A stretch of DNA of 64,000 nucleotides. Origin: Cribrihabitans marinus (GTDB lineage Bacteria > Pseudomonadota > Alphaproteobacteria > Rhodobacterales > Rhodobacteraceae). The DNA lies in assembly GCF_900109035.1 (NCBI RefSeq), contig NZ_FNYD01000005.1, forward strand, positions 124,001-188,000, in the 5' to 3' direction. Under the pieces are notes generated by a model. The model searched no databases, was not told where the DNA came from, and was given only the letters and a program-made list of their open reading frames with translations. Below, piece after piece: positions 57,044 to 64,000 of the stretch (positions are counted from its first letter, which is position 1; each line of letters begins with the position of its first letter). Made by a program: the position numbers and the translations under genes.

Positions 57044-58705
57044 ATGGCCACAGACACCGCGGATGTCATCGTCGTCGGCGCCGGGCTGGCCGGGCTGGCC
57101 GCCGCGGCCGAGCTTGCCGACAGGGGCAAGCGGGTCATCGTCCTGGACCAGGAGCCGGAGGGTTTTCTGGGCGGTCAGGCCTTCTGGTCGCTGGGCGGGC
57201 TCTTCATGGTCGACACGCCGGAGCAGCGGCGCATGGGCATCCGCGACAGCCGGGACCTGGCGCTGCGCGACTGGCTGGGCAGCGCACAGTTCGACCGGCC
57301 CGAGGATGACTGGCCGCGCAAATGGGCCGAGGCCTATGTGGAGTTTGCCGCCGGCGAGATGCGGCCCTGGCTGCACGGCATGGGCCTGCGCTGGTTCCCG
57401 GTCGTGGGCTGGGCCGAGCGCGGCGGCGCCTATGCCGGGGGGCACGGCAACTCTGTGCCACGCTTTCACATCAGCTGGGGCACCGGACCGGGCGTGCTGG
57501 CACCCTTTGTCGGCCGGGTCCAGCGCCATGCCGATGCCGGCCGCATCGATCTGCGGTTCCGCCACCAGGTCAGCCACATCATCCAGCAGAACGGCCGCAC
57601 CAAGGGGGTCTCGGGCGAGGTGCTGGCGGGCGATGCTGCACCGCGCGGCGCGCAGACCAACCGCGACGAGATCGGCGAGTTCGAGGTCTATGCGCCCTCG
57701 GTGATGATCACCTCGGGCGGGATCGGCGGCAACCTGGAGCTGGTGCGCCGCAACTGGCCGCGCGAGCGACTGGGCGAGCCGCCGGCGCGGATGATCTCGG
57801 GCGTGCCCTTTCACGTGGACGGGCGGATGATCCCGATCGCCGAGAAGGCCGGCGGCCATGTGATCAACGGAGACCGGATGTGGCATTACACCGAAGGGGT
57901 GCGGAACTGGGATCCGATCTGGCCGGATCACGGCATCCGCATCCTGCCGGGCCCCTCGTCGATGTGGTTCGACGCCACCGGGCGCCGCCTGCCGCCGCCC
58001 TGCCTGCCCGGCTTCGACACGCTGTCGACCCTGCGCGAGATCCTGTCCACCGGGCATGACTACAGCTGGTTCGTGCTGACCCAGAAGGTGATCCGCAAGG
58101 AATTCGCGCTGTCGGGGTCAGAGCAGAACCCCGATTTCACCTCGGGCAGCTGGGCGCAGGTGATCCGCCAGCGGATCCTGTCGGGCGGGCGGGCGACCGA
58201 TGCGGTGGAGGCGTTCAAGGCGCATGGCGACGATTTCGTCGTCGCCACCACGCTGGGCGACCTGGTGCGCGGCATGAACCAGCTGGGCGGCGGGCTGATC
58301 GACGAGGACAGGCTGCGCGCACAGATCGAGGCGCGCGATGCGCAGGTGGACAACGCCTTTGGCAAGGATGCGCAGATCACCGCGATCCACGCCGCGCGCA
58401 ACTATCGCGGCGACCGGCTGGTCAGGACCGCCCGGCCGCACCGGTTCCTGGATCCGGCGAACGGCCCGCTGATCGCGGTCAAGCTGCATATCCTGACGCG
58501 CAAGACGCTGGGCGGGCTGCAAACCAACCTGGACGGGCAGATGATCGGCGCGGAAGGCCAGGTCGTGCCGGGCCTGTTCGCCGCGGGCGAGGTCGCGGGT
58601 TTCGGCGGCGGCGGCTATCACGGCTACAACGCGCTGGAGGGCACGTTCCTGGGCGGCTGCATCTTCTCGGGCCGCAATGCCGGCCGGTCGCGGGCGATCG
58701 CCTGA
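57044..58705 (+). CDS. FAD-binding dehydrogenase of the KsdD/fumarate reductase type
   Basis: A 553-residue flavoprotein. The N-terminal FAD-binding motif ADVIVVGAGLAGLAAAAELADRGKRVIVLDQE (GxGxxG) is followed by FLGGQAFWSLGGL, an insertion domain, and a C-terminal FAD/active-site region (GLFAAGEVAGFGGGGYHGYNALEGTFLGGCIFSGR). The layout matches FAD-dependent dehydrogenases of the 3-ketosteroid-delta1-dehydrogenase and fumarate-reductase family. No signal peptide. The substrate could be a steroid or an aromatic ketone, but nothing in the neighbourhood decides it. Confidence 0.88.
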   Translation: MATDTADVIVVGAGLAGLAAAAELADRGKRVIVLDQEPEGFLGGQAFWSLGGLFMVDTPEQRRMGIRDSRDLALRDWLGSAQFDRPEDDWPRKWAEAYVEFAAGEMRPWLHGMGLRWFPVVGWAERGGAYAGGHGNSVPRFHISWGTGPGVLAPFVGRVQRHADAGRIDLRFRHQVSHIIQQNGRTKGVSGEVLAGDAAPRGAQTNRDEIGEFEVYAPSVMITSGGIGGNLELVRRNWPRERLGEPPARMISGVPFHVDGRMIPIAEKAGGHVINGDRMWHYTEGVRNWDPIWPDHGIRILPGPSSMWFDATGRRLPPPCLPGFDTLSTLREILSTGHDYSWFVLTQKVIRKEFALSGSEQNPDFTSGSWAQVIRQRILSGGRATDAVEAFKAHGDDFVVATTLGDLVRGMNQLGGGLIDEDRLRAQIEARDAQVDNAFGKDAQITAIHAARNYRGDRLVRTARPHRFLDPANGPLIAVKLHILTRKTLGGLQTNLDGQMIGAEGQVVPGLFAAGEVAGFGGGGYHGYNALEGTFLGGCIFSGRNAGRSRAIA

Positions 58706-58708
58706 GGC

Positions 58709-59446
58709 TCAGGGCAACCGCGCAAGCCGCAGAATCGTGACACCCGCCGCGTTGGTCAGCGCCAGGTTGTCACCGGACAGGACGTAGCCGCGCACCTGCG
58801 ACAGGGCGGCCACGAAATCGGCCTCGAGCTTGTCGGTCGGCGGCGGGCAGGCCATCATCGTTCCGGCCATGTTCTCGGGGAAGCGCAGTGTTCCGTCGCC
58901 GATCTCGGCCCGGCCGGTGAACCGGTTGCAGCCGCCCCGCGCGCCAAAGGCGCCGTCGTCCTCGAACCGGATCTCGGGCGGCTGGTCCACGGTCAGCACA
59001 CGGCCCGAGATCTCGCCCACGCGCCAGCCGGTGCCGCCCAGCCCGACGGGTTCGGGACGCGCGGCGCTGACCAGCACCATGTCGGCGCTGTTGCCAGCAT
59101 CGCGGGTCAGGACCGGATAGGCCCGGTCGGTGACGAAGAGCAGCTTGCCGTCCAGCGTGATGCTTGCCCTGAGGCCGTAGCTGTTCTTGGGTTCGATCAG
59201 CGCGTCATCATAATCGAGCTGGAACGCGGCCGGCACGCCGGTCAGCGCATATCGGCGAAGCGACAGTGTCTCGGCCGGGGCATCCGCGCGGGAGATGTCC
59301 TCCAGCCGCACCTCGAGAACCGCCTTGGGTGGCAGCGCGATGCGTTCGCGGTAACTTGCGGTGCCCTCGATCGTTCCGGCCATGGCGATGGTTCCCATCA
59401 TGCCTGCAATCGCGGCCAGGGCCGCCGATATCCGCGCTTTCATCAC
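58709..59446 (-). CDS. YbaY-like plus META domain exported protein
   Basis: A 245-residue protein with a signal peptide (residues 1-23). The first half is YbaY-like (IEGTASYRERIALPPKAVLEVRLEDISRADAPAETL and PKNSYGLRASITLDGKLLFVTDRAYPVLT). The second half is a META (HslJ-type) domain: TGWRVGEISGRVL, FGARGGCNRFTGRAEIGDGTLRFPENMAGTMMACPPPTDKLEADFVAAL. The two domains are often found singly in envelope stress-related proteins; here they are fused. Two cysteines (GGCNRF, MACPPP) may pair. Convergent with the flavoprotein gene. Confidence 0.87.
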   Translation of the reverse strand: MMKARISAALAAIAGMMGTIAMAGTIEGTASYRERIALPPKAVLEVRLEDISRADAPAETLSLRRYALTGVPAAFQLDYDDALIEPKNSYGLRASITLDGKLLFVTDRAYPVLTRDAGNSADMVLVSAARPEPVGLGGTGWRVGEISGRVLTVDQPPEIRFEDDGAFGARGGCNRFTGRAEIGDGTLRFPENMAGTMMACPPPTDKLEADFVAALSQVRGYVLSGDNLALTNAAGVTILRLARLP

Positions 59447-59559
59447 ATCCCGATCCTCTGTCTGTTGCCTCCGCCAAGATCGTTCCGGCCCGGTGACTTT
59501 ACAACGGGTCGGGACGTTGCGTCACCTTGGCGGACCCTTTCGTGCCGACGGTGGCCCGC

Positions 59560-61338
59560 TCAGAGCGGCCAGATCAGCGGGATCAGGGCCGAGGCCAGCA
59601 GCCCCACGGTCAGGTTCAGCGGGATGCCCACGCGCAGGAAGTCGGTGAATCGATACCCGCCGGGGCCATAGACCATCATGTTGGTCTGATATCCGATCGG
59701 TGTCGCAAACGAGGCCGAGGCTGCCACCATCACTGCCACCACCAGCGGGCGCGCGTCGATGCCCATCGCGTCGGCCAGCCCGATGGCGATGGGCGTCACG
59801 ACGACCGCAACCGCGTTGTTGCTGACCAGTTCGGTCAATACCGAGGTCAGCAGGTAGACGGCCCAGACCACGGCGAAGGGCGGAACCATCGTCAGCAGCG
59901 GCGCGATGCGTTCCACGATCAGCCGCACCGCGCCCGAGCTTTCCAGGGCCGCGCCGATGGCCAGCATCGAGAAGATCAGCGCCAGCAGCCGCCCGTCGAT
60001 GAACGAGAATGCCTCGTCCGCGTCGATGCAGCGGGTCACCAGCACCACCGCCACCGCCAGCACCGAGAGCATCAGGATCGGCGCCAGGCCCAGCGCCGCG
60101 AAGGCCACGATTCCCACCAGCGCGGCGACCGCGATGGGCGCGTGGCTGCGGCGATAGGCGCGGTCGGAGGGTTGCGAGACATCCACCAGGTCCATGTCCT
60201 GCGCCAGCCGCTGGATGTCCTCGGGCGCGCCCTCCAGCAGCAGCGTGTCGCCCACGCGCACCACCAACTCGTCCAGCTGCCGGCCGATGTTCTGGTTGCG
60301 CCGGTGCACCGCCAGAACGTAGACGCCATAGCGCCGGCGCAGGCGCAGCATGCCCAGAGTGCGACCGACCATGCGGCAGCCCGGCGTGATCAGCACCTCG
60401 ACCGTGTGGGTCTCGACCGCCGAGACCTGGTCGACGCGGCGCAGTTCCTTGTTGTTCTGCAGGCTGAGCAGTTCCGTCATCTGCGTACGCAGCACGACCC
60501 GGTCGCCCACCTGCAGCTCGACCCCCTTGAGGTTGCGCCGCAGCGAGGCATCGCCCCGCACCACGTCCACCAGCCGCACGCCGGGCCGCTTGAACAGCTG
60601 CACGCCCGTCACCTCGCGTCCGATCAGGTTGCTGTCGGGCGGGATCACCGCCTCGGTGAAGAACTTCATCTTGGACCTGTCGCTGAGCATCGAGGCCATG
60701 CTGTCCCGGTCGGGCAGCAGCCGCGGCGCGATGAAGCGCAGGTAGAGCAGGCCGTAGGCGACAATCGCCAGGCCCAGCGGCGTGACCTCGAAAATGCTGA
60801 AGGCCGGCATCCCGTGCGTTCGCGCCACGCCATCGACCAGAAGGTTGGTCGAGGTGCCGATCAGCGTCAGTGTGCCGCCCATGATCGCCGCATAGCTGAG
60901 CGGGATCAGCAGGCGCGACGGAGCGACCTCGAGCGTGCGTGCGATCTGCACGAAGACCGGGATCATGACCACAACAACGGGCGTGTTCGACACGAAGGCC
61001 GAGGCGATCACGACAAAGGCCATCAGCATCACGATGGCCGTGCGCGGATTGCGCCCCGCCTTGCGTTGCGCGACCGAGGTGAAGGCATCGAGCGCGCCGG
61101 TCCGCACCAGCGCCCCCATGATGATGAACATGGCGGCGATGGTCCATGGCGCGGGGTTGGACAACACCTTCAGCCCGGCCTCGTAGGGCAGGATGCCGCT
61201 GATCAGCATGAGCGAGACACCGGCGATCGCCACGACCTCGGTGGGGAACGTCTCGCGCAGGAACATGGCGAACATGCCGGCCACGATCACAAGCGAAAGC
61301 ACCGCGCCGGCGGTGTCGGTAAGCTGGAACAACTGCAT
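59560..61338 (-). CDS. SLC13-family permease with RCK-C domains, copy 2
   Basis: A 592-residue transporter with the same plan as the copy at 54238: membrane helices (TAGAVLSLVIVAGMFAMFLRE to IIMGALVRTGALDAF), two RCK/TrkA-C-like segments in the middle (VLAVHRRNQNIGRQLDELVVRVGDTLLLEGAPED), and a second permease half (SNNAVAVVVTPIAIGLADAMGID, FATPIGYQTNMMVYGPGGYRF). It differs from the other copy across most of its length, so the two are distinct paralogues. The start at 61338 begins the first helix. Substrate unknown; DASS-type anions are likely. Confidence 0.9.
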   Translation of the reverse strand: MQLFQLTDTAGAVLSLVIVAGMFAMFLRETFPTEVVAIAGVSLMLISGILPYEAGLKVLSNPAPWTIAAMFIIMGALVRTGALDAFTSVAQRKAGRNPRTAIVMLMAFVVIASAFVSNTPVVVVMIPVFVQIARTLEVAPSRLLIPLSYAAIMGGTLTLIGTSTNLLVDGVARTHGMPAFSIFEVTPLGLAIVAYGLLYLRFIAPRLLPDRDSMASMLSDRSKMKFFTEAVIPPDSNLIGREVTGVQLFKRPGVRLVDVVRGDASLRRNLKGVELQVGDRVVLRTQMTELLSLQNNKELRRVDQVSAVETHTVEVLITPGCRMVGRTLGMLRLRRRYGVYVLAVHRRNQNIGRQLDELVVRVGDTLLLEGAPEDIQRLAQDMDLVDVSQPSDRAYRRSHAPIAVAALVGIVAFAALGLAPILMLSVLAVAVVLVTRCIDADEAFSFIDGRLLALIFSMLAIGAALESSGAVRLIVERIAPLLTMVPPFAVVWAVYLLTSVLTELVSNNAVAVVVTPIAIGLADAMGIDARPLVVAVMVAASASFATPIGYQTNMMVYGPGGYRFTDFLRVGIPLNLTVGLLASALIPLIWPL

Positions 61339-61443
61339 CAGGGTTCTGGTGCCCGGGTCCTGGTGGCGGAGTGCGTGGCGGCCATCTTGTTGCATCGAAG
61401 GCCCCGGGGCAAGCGCGACATGGGCGCGCCCCGGCAAGACAAC

Positions 61444-61471
61444 AGCCCGGAGACCGAGGGGCCTCCGGGCT
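61444..61471 (-). terminator. Hairpin after hpd
   Basis: AGCCCGGAG and CTCCGGGCT form a perfect nine-base-pair stem about 44 bases after the hpd stop, followed on the minus strand by GTTGTCTTG. It separates hpd from the SLC13 gene. Confidence 0.6.
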
Positions 61472-61514
61472 GCGTCCGTTCCGGGCCGCGGTACGGCCCG
61501 GCCTCCCTGGTCCG

Positions 61515-62615
61515 TTACTCGGCGGCCTCGATCTCGCCCGCCTCGATCTGCTCGCGCTCGATCGATTCGAAGAGCGCCTTGAAATTGCCCTCGCCGAACC
61601 CGTCGTCGCCCTTGCGCTGGATGAACTCGAAGAAGATCGGGCCGATCACGGTCTTCGAGAAGATCTGCAACAGGATCCGCGTCTCGCCGCCATCCACGAC
61701 GCCTTCGCCGTCGATCAGGATGCCATGCTTCTTCATCCGGTCCACCGGCTCGTCGTGGCCTTGCACCCGGTCAAAGGACATCTCGTAATAGGCGTCGTTC
61801 GGCCCGGGCATGAATTTCAGGCCCTTGTCGGCGATCGTGTCCACCGAATCGTAGATGTCGTCGGTGCCCACGGCGATGTGCTGGATGCCCTCGCCATTGT
61901 ATTTCTTCAGGTAGGACACGATCTGCCCGGTCTCGCCGCGGTCCTCGTTGATCGGGATGCGGATGCGTCCGCAGGGCGAGGTCAGCGCGCGGCTGAAAAG
62001 CCCGGTGTACTTGCCTTCGATGTCGAAGAACCGGATCTCGCGGAAGTTGAACAGGTCGCGGTAGAAGGCGAACCACTTGTCCATGTTGCCGGTAAAGACG
62101 TTGTGGGTCAGGTGATCGAGATAGTAGAAGCCCACGCCGCGCGGCTTGGACTGCTCCAGCCATTCGAACTCGGCGTTGTAGGGCGAGGTCTCGTAATACT
62201 GGTCGATGAAATAGATCAGCGAACCGCCGATGCCCTTGATCGCCGGCACGTCCATCGTCTTGTCGTCGCCCTCATAGGGCTCGGCGCCGTTCTTCACGGC
62301 GTGATCGAAGGCATGTTGCGCGTCCACCACGCGCCACCCCATCGCCGGCGCGCAGGGGCCATGCTCGGCCACGAATTTCTCGGCAAAGCTGCCCTTTTCG
62401 GCGTTCAGCACATAGGTGATGTCGCCCTGCTGCCACAGCTCGATCCCCGGCTTGCTCTTGTGGCGGGCCACCAGCGCATAGCCCATGCGCGAGAACAGGT
62501 CGCGCAGCTCCTGCGGGTCGGGATGGGCGAATTCGACGAATTCGAAACCGTCCGTTCCGGCCGGATTCTCGTCGCTGATGACCGATTTCGGCGCATTGTG
62601 CGGGAAAGGTCCCAT
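61515..62615 (-). CDS. hpd: 4-hydroxyphenylpyruvate dioxygenase
   Basis: A 366-residue iron(II) dioxygenase that converts 4-hydroxyphenylpyruvate to homogentisate in tyrosine breakdown. The metal ligands are in YLDHLTHNVFTGNM (His), QHIAVGTDDIYDS (His) and PIFFEFIQRKGDDGFGEGNFKALFESIE (Glu), the standard triad, with the conserved C-terminal segment present. The start at 62615 gives MGPFPHNAPKSV. It is divergent from an Lrp-type gene and likely controlled by it. Homogentisate dioxygenase and the rest of the pathway are not in the window. Confidence 0.96.
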   Translation of the reverse strand: MGPFPHNAPKSVISDENPAGTDGFEFVEFAHPDPQELRDLFSRMGYALVARHKSKPGIELWQQGDITYVLNAEKGSFAEKFVAEHGPCAPAMGWRVVDAQHAFDHAVKNGAEPYEGDDKTMDVPAIKGIGGSLIYFIDQYYETSPYNAEFEWLEQSKPRGVGFYYLDHLTHNVFTGNMDKWFAFYRDLFNFREIRFFDIEGKYTGLFSRALTSPCGRIRIPINEDRGETGQIVSYLKKYNGEGIQHIAVGTDDIYDSVDTIADKGLKFMPGPNDAYYEMSFDRVQGHDEPVDRMKKHGILIDGEGVVDGGETRILLQIFSKTVIGPIFFEFIQRKGDDGFGEGNFKALFESIEREQIEAGEIEAAE

Positions 62616-62650
62616 GGGCGCGTCTCCTGTATCTGAGTGTGTGTGTTCGC

Positions 62651-62734
62651 TGAGTGCAAAATAGGGCATCACTCATACATCTTCTGCGCGTTCTTTTGCC
62701 TATTCGGGTGGCTATGCGCGGGATTTGCGCGTAG
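62651..62734. promoter_or_regulatory. Inverted repeats in the hpd/lrp gap
   Basis: CTATGCGC (62712-62719) and GCGCGTAG (62727-62734) form an inverted repeat with one mismatch and a seven-base spacer. TGAGTG at 62651-62656 faces CACTCA at 62670-62675, and a further TGAGTG lies earlier in the gap. Multiple sites of this kind suit an Lrp/AsnC regulator. Confidence 0.45.
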
Positions 62735-62763
62735 AATCTGATCAAGACGAAGGAAACACGCAT

Positions 62764-63219
62764 ATGCTGGATGCAATGGACACGCGGTTGCTGGCCGCAC
62801 TGCAAAAAGACGCCCACCTGACCGCGCATCAGCTGGGCGAGTTGCTTAACCTCTCGGCCAGCCAGGCCGGGCGCCGGCGGCAGCGGCTGGAGGCCGAGGG
62901 CATCATCACCGGGTATTCCGCCCGGCTGGACGCGGCGCGGCTGGGGCTGCAGGTGCAGGGATTCGTACAGGTCCAGCTGGGCACGCACGGGCCAGAGCAA
63001 TCGGCTGCCTTCGCCCGGCTGATCCACACCCGCGCCGAAATCACCAGCGCCTGGACGATGACCGGAGAGGCGGATTATCTGCTAAGGGTGTATTGCGAGG
63101 ACTTGCCCGCATTGAACCGGTTGCTCCACGAGGTCATCCTGCCGCATCCTGCGGTGGCGCGGGTGCACAGCCAGATCGTCATGGACCAGCTCAAGCGCGA
63201 CGCGCCCCTGCCCACCTGA
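62764..63219 (+). CDS. Lrp/AsnC-family regulator
   Basis: A 151-residue regulator with an N-terminal helix-turn-helix (MLDAMDTRLLAALQKDAHLTAHQLGELLNLSASQAGRRRQRLEAEGIITGYSARLD) and a C-terminal RAM/ACT-like domain (GFVQVQLGTHGPEQ to VARVHSQIVMDQLKRD). It is divergent from hpd across 148 bases. The position makes it the probable regulator of tyrosine breakdown, responding to an aromatic amino acid. The start at 62764 is the standard length; an earlier ATG at 62725 adds a non-homologous acidic extension. Confidence 0.92.
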   Translation: MLDAMDTRLLAALQKDAHLTAHQLGELLNLSASQAGRRRQRLEAEGIITGYSARLDAARLGLQVQGFVQVQLGTHGPEQSAAFARLIHTRAEITSAWTMTGEADYLLRVYCEDLPALNRLLHEVILPHPAVARVHSQIVMDQLKRDAPLPT

Positions 63220-63237
63220 GCGCCCGAAAGGACCGGA

Positions 63238-64000
63238 ATGGAAAATTTCCTCTATCAGGCCACGATCTACCTGGCCGCGGCGGTGATCGCGGTGCCGATC
63301 TCGGCGCGGCTGGGGCTGGGGTCGGTTCTGGGCTACCTGGCGGCGGGCATCATCATCGGCCCGGTGCTGGGTCTTGTCGGCGCCGAAACCGAGGATCTGC
63401 AGCACGTGGCCGAGTTTGGCGTGGTGATGATGCTGTTCCTGATCGGCCTGGAACTGGAACCGCGGGCGCTGTGGAACATGCGCGACCGGCTGATCGGGCT
63501 GGGCGGGCTGCAGATCTCGATCTCGACGCTCCTGCTGATGGCGACGGCGATGGCCGCGGGCCAGACCTGGACGGTGGCGCTGGCCATCGGCCTGACCCTG
63601 TCGCTCAGCTCGACCGCCATTGTCCTGCAGACGCTGAGCGAAAAGGGGCTGATGCAGACCAATGGCGGGCGGGCCACGTTCTCGGTGCTGCTGACCCAGG
63701 ATATCGCGGTGATCCCGATTCTGGCGTTCCTGCCATTGCTGGCCGCCGGACCGGTGGCGCAGTTCCTGGGCGATGGATCGATCCGCCGGCCGATCGAGTC
63801 GGCGGCCGGACAGGCCGCCGAGGCGGGCGACCATCCCGTCTCGGCATCGCTGGTGCAGGGCCTGCCGGGCTGGGGCGTCACCCTGGTCACGATCGCGGCA
63901 GTGGGCTTCATCATCCTGGCGGGCGTCTACCTGACCCGCCCGGTGTTCCGCTTCATTCACGCCACAAGGCTGCGCGAGATGTATACCGCGCTGGCGCTGG
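63238..64000 (+). CDS. KefB-type cation:proton antiporter (partial, cut by window end)
   Basis: The first 254 residues of a monovalent cation:proton antiporter of the KefB/CPA2 family; the reading frame is open at the window end. NFLYQATIYLAAAVIAVPISARLGLGSVLGYLAAGIIIGP opens the first helices, FLIGLELEPRALWNMR is the conserved helix-3 segment, and SLSSTAIVLQTLSEKGLM with LLTQDIAVIP (the transport Gln-Asp pair) is the core. The C-terminal RCK/TrkA-N part that would make it a glutathione-gated Kef system lies outside. It starts 18 bases after the lrp gene. Confidence 0.9.
   Translation, partial: MENFLYQATIYLAAAVIAVPISARLGLGSVLGYLAAGIIIGPVLGLVGAETEDLQHVAEFGVVMMLFLIGLELEPRALWNMRDRLIGLGGLQISISTLLLMATAMAAGQTWTVALAIGLTLSLSSTAIVLQTLSEKGLMQTNGGRATFSVLLTQDIAVIPILAFLPLLAAGPVAQFLGDGSIRRPIESAAGQAAEAGDHPVSASLVQGLPGWGVTLVTIAAVGFIILAGVYLTRPVFRFIHATRLREMYTALAL

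Overview
The window is about 64 kb of high-GC, tightly packed bacterial chromosome with very short intergenic gaps. Gene content points to an alphaproteobacterium of the Rhodobacterales (Roseobacter/Paracoccaceae type): a short prolyl-tRNA synthetase, a DUF6497 gene and small lipoproteins inside a propionyl-CoA carboxylase/methylmalonyl-CoA mutase cluster, a PccR-type regulator, an NnrU/DUF2478 pair, and a tRNA-Tyr next to rlmB. There is no phage, insertion sequence, CRISPR array or integrase. The window is ordinary chromosomal backbone, and most of what is unusual lies in gene starts, gene junctions and intergenic DNA.

Layout, 0-16 kb: small unknown proteins; a glycosyltransferase-like protein; O-acetylhomoserine sulfhydrylase; a SIMPL protein; a large acidic membrane protein that joins a GspL/PilM-like N-terminus to a PilP/GspC-like C-terminus; two MFS carriers around a YceI protein; metG; and an RND efflux pair behind nested palindromes. 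16-26 kb: rlmH, rsfS (with a possible leader peptide), a CoA-binding protein, a YHS protein, a zinc-ribbon gene that seems to start at ATT directly behind rlmB, tRNA-Tyr, DUF2478, NnrU, a frameshifted thioesterase, a metallopeptidase-like lipoprotein, two cytochromes c with an FNR-like box, and the Lol exporter. 26-38 kb: proS, an AI-2E carrier, hda, ppx (no ppk between them), an endonuclease/phosphatase, a J-domain protein, an acetyltransferase, a VOC protein, a MAPEG protein, methylmalonyl-CoA mutase and a sulfotransferase-like gene.

38-48 kb is the core of propionyl-CoA assimilation: pccA and pccB make methylmalonyl-CoA, and the mutase turns it into succinyl-CoA. The cluster also carries several small lipoproteins and unknown proteins. 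The PccR-type regulator follows a Bcr/CflA drug exporter, and TTTGCAAA-type sites lie both before pccB and before the regulator, which suggests short-chain acyl-CoA control. 48-54 kb holds betC/betI (choline-O-sulfate use), a DMT carrier, and a divergent argO/argP-type pair. 54-64 kb holds a YebC protein, two SLC13 permeases facing opposite ways, a glutamine amidotransferase, a large flavoprotein dehydrogenase, a YbaY-META protein, hpd with a divergent Lrp regulator, and the start of a KefB-type antiporter cut by the window end.

A family of short GC-rich repeats (core like GGAAATACCTCGGGGG) occupies at least four intergenic gaps. Functions were assigned from recognised motifs and family memory only; no database search was run.
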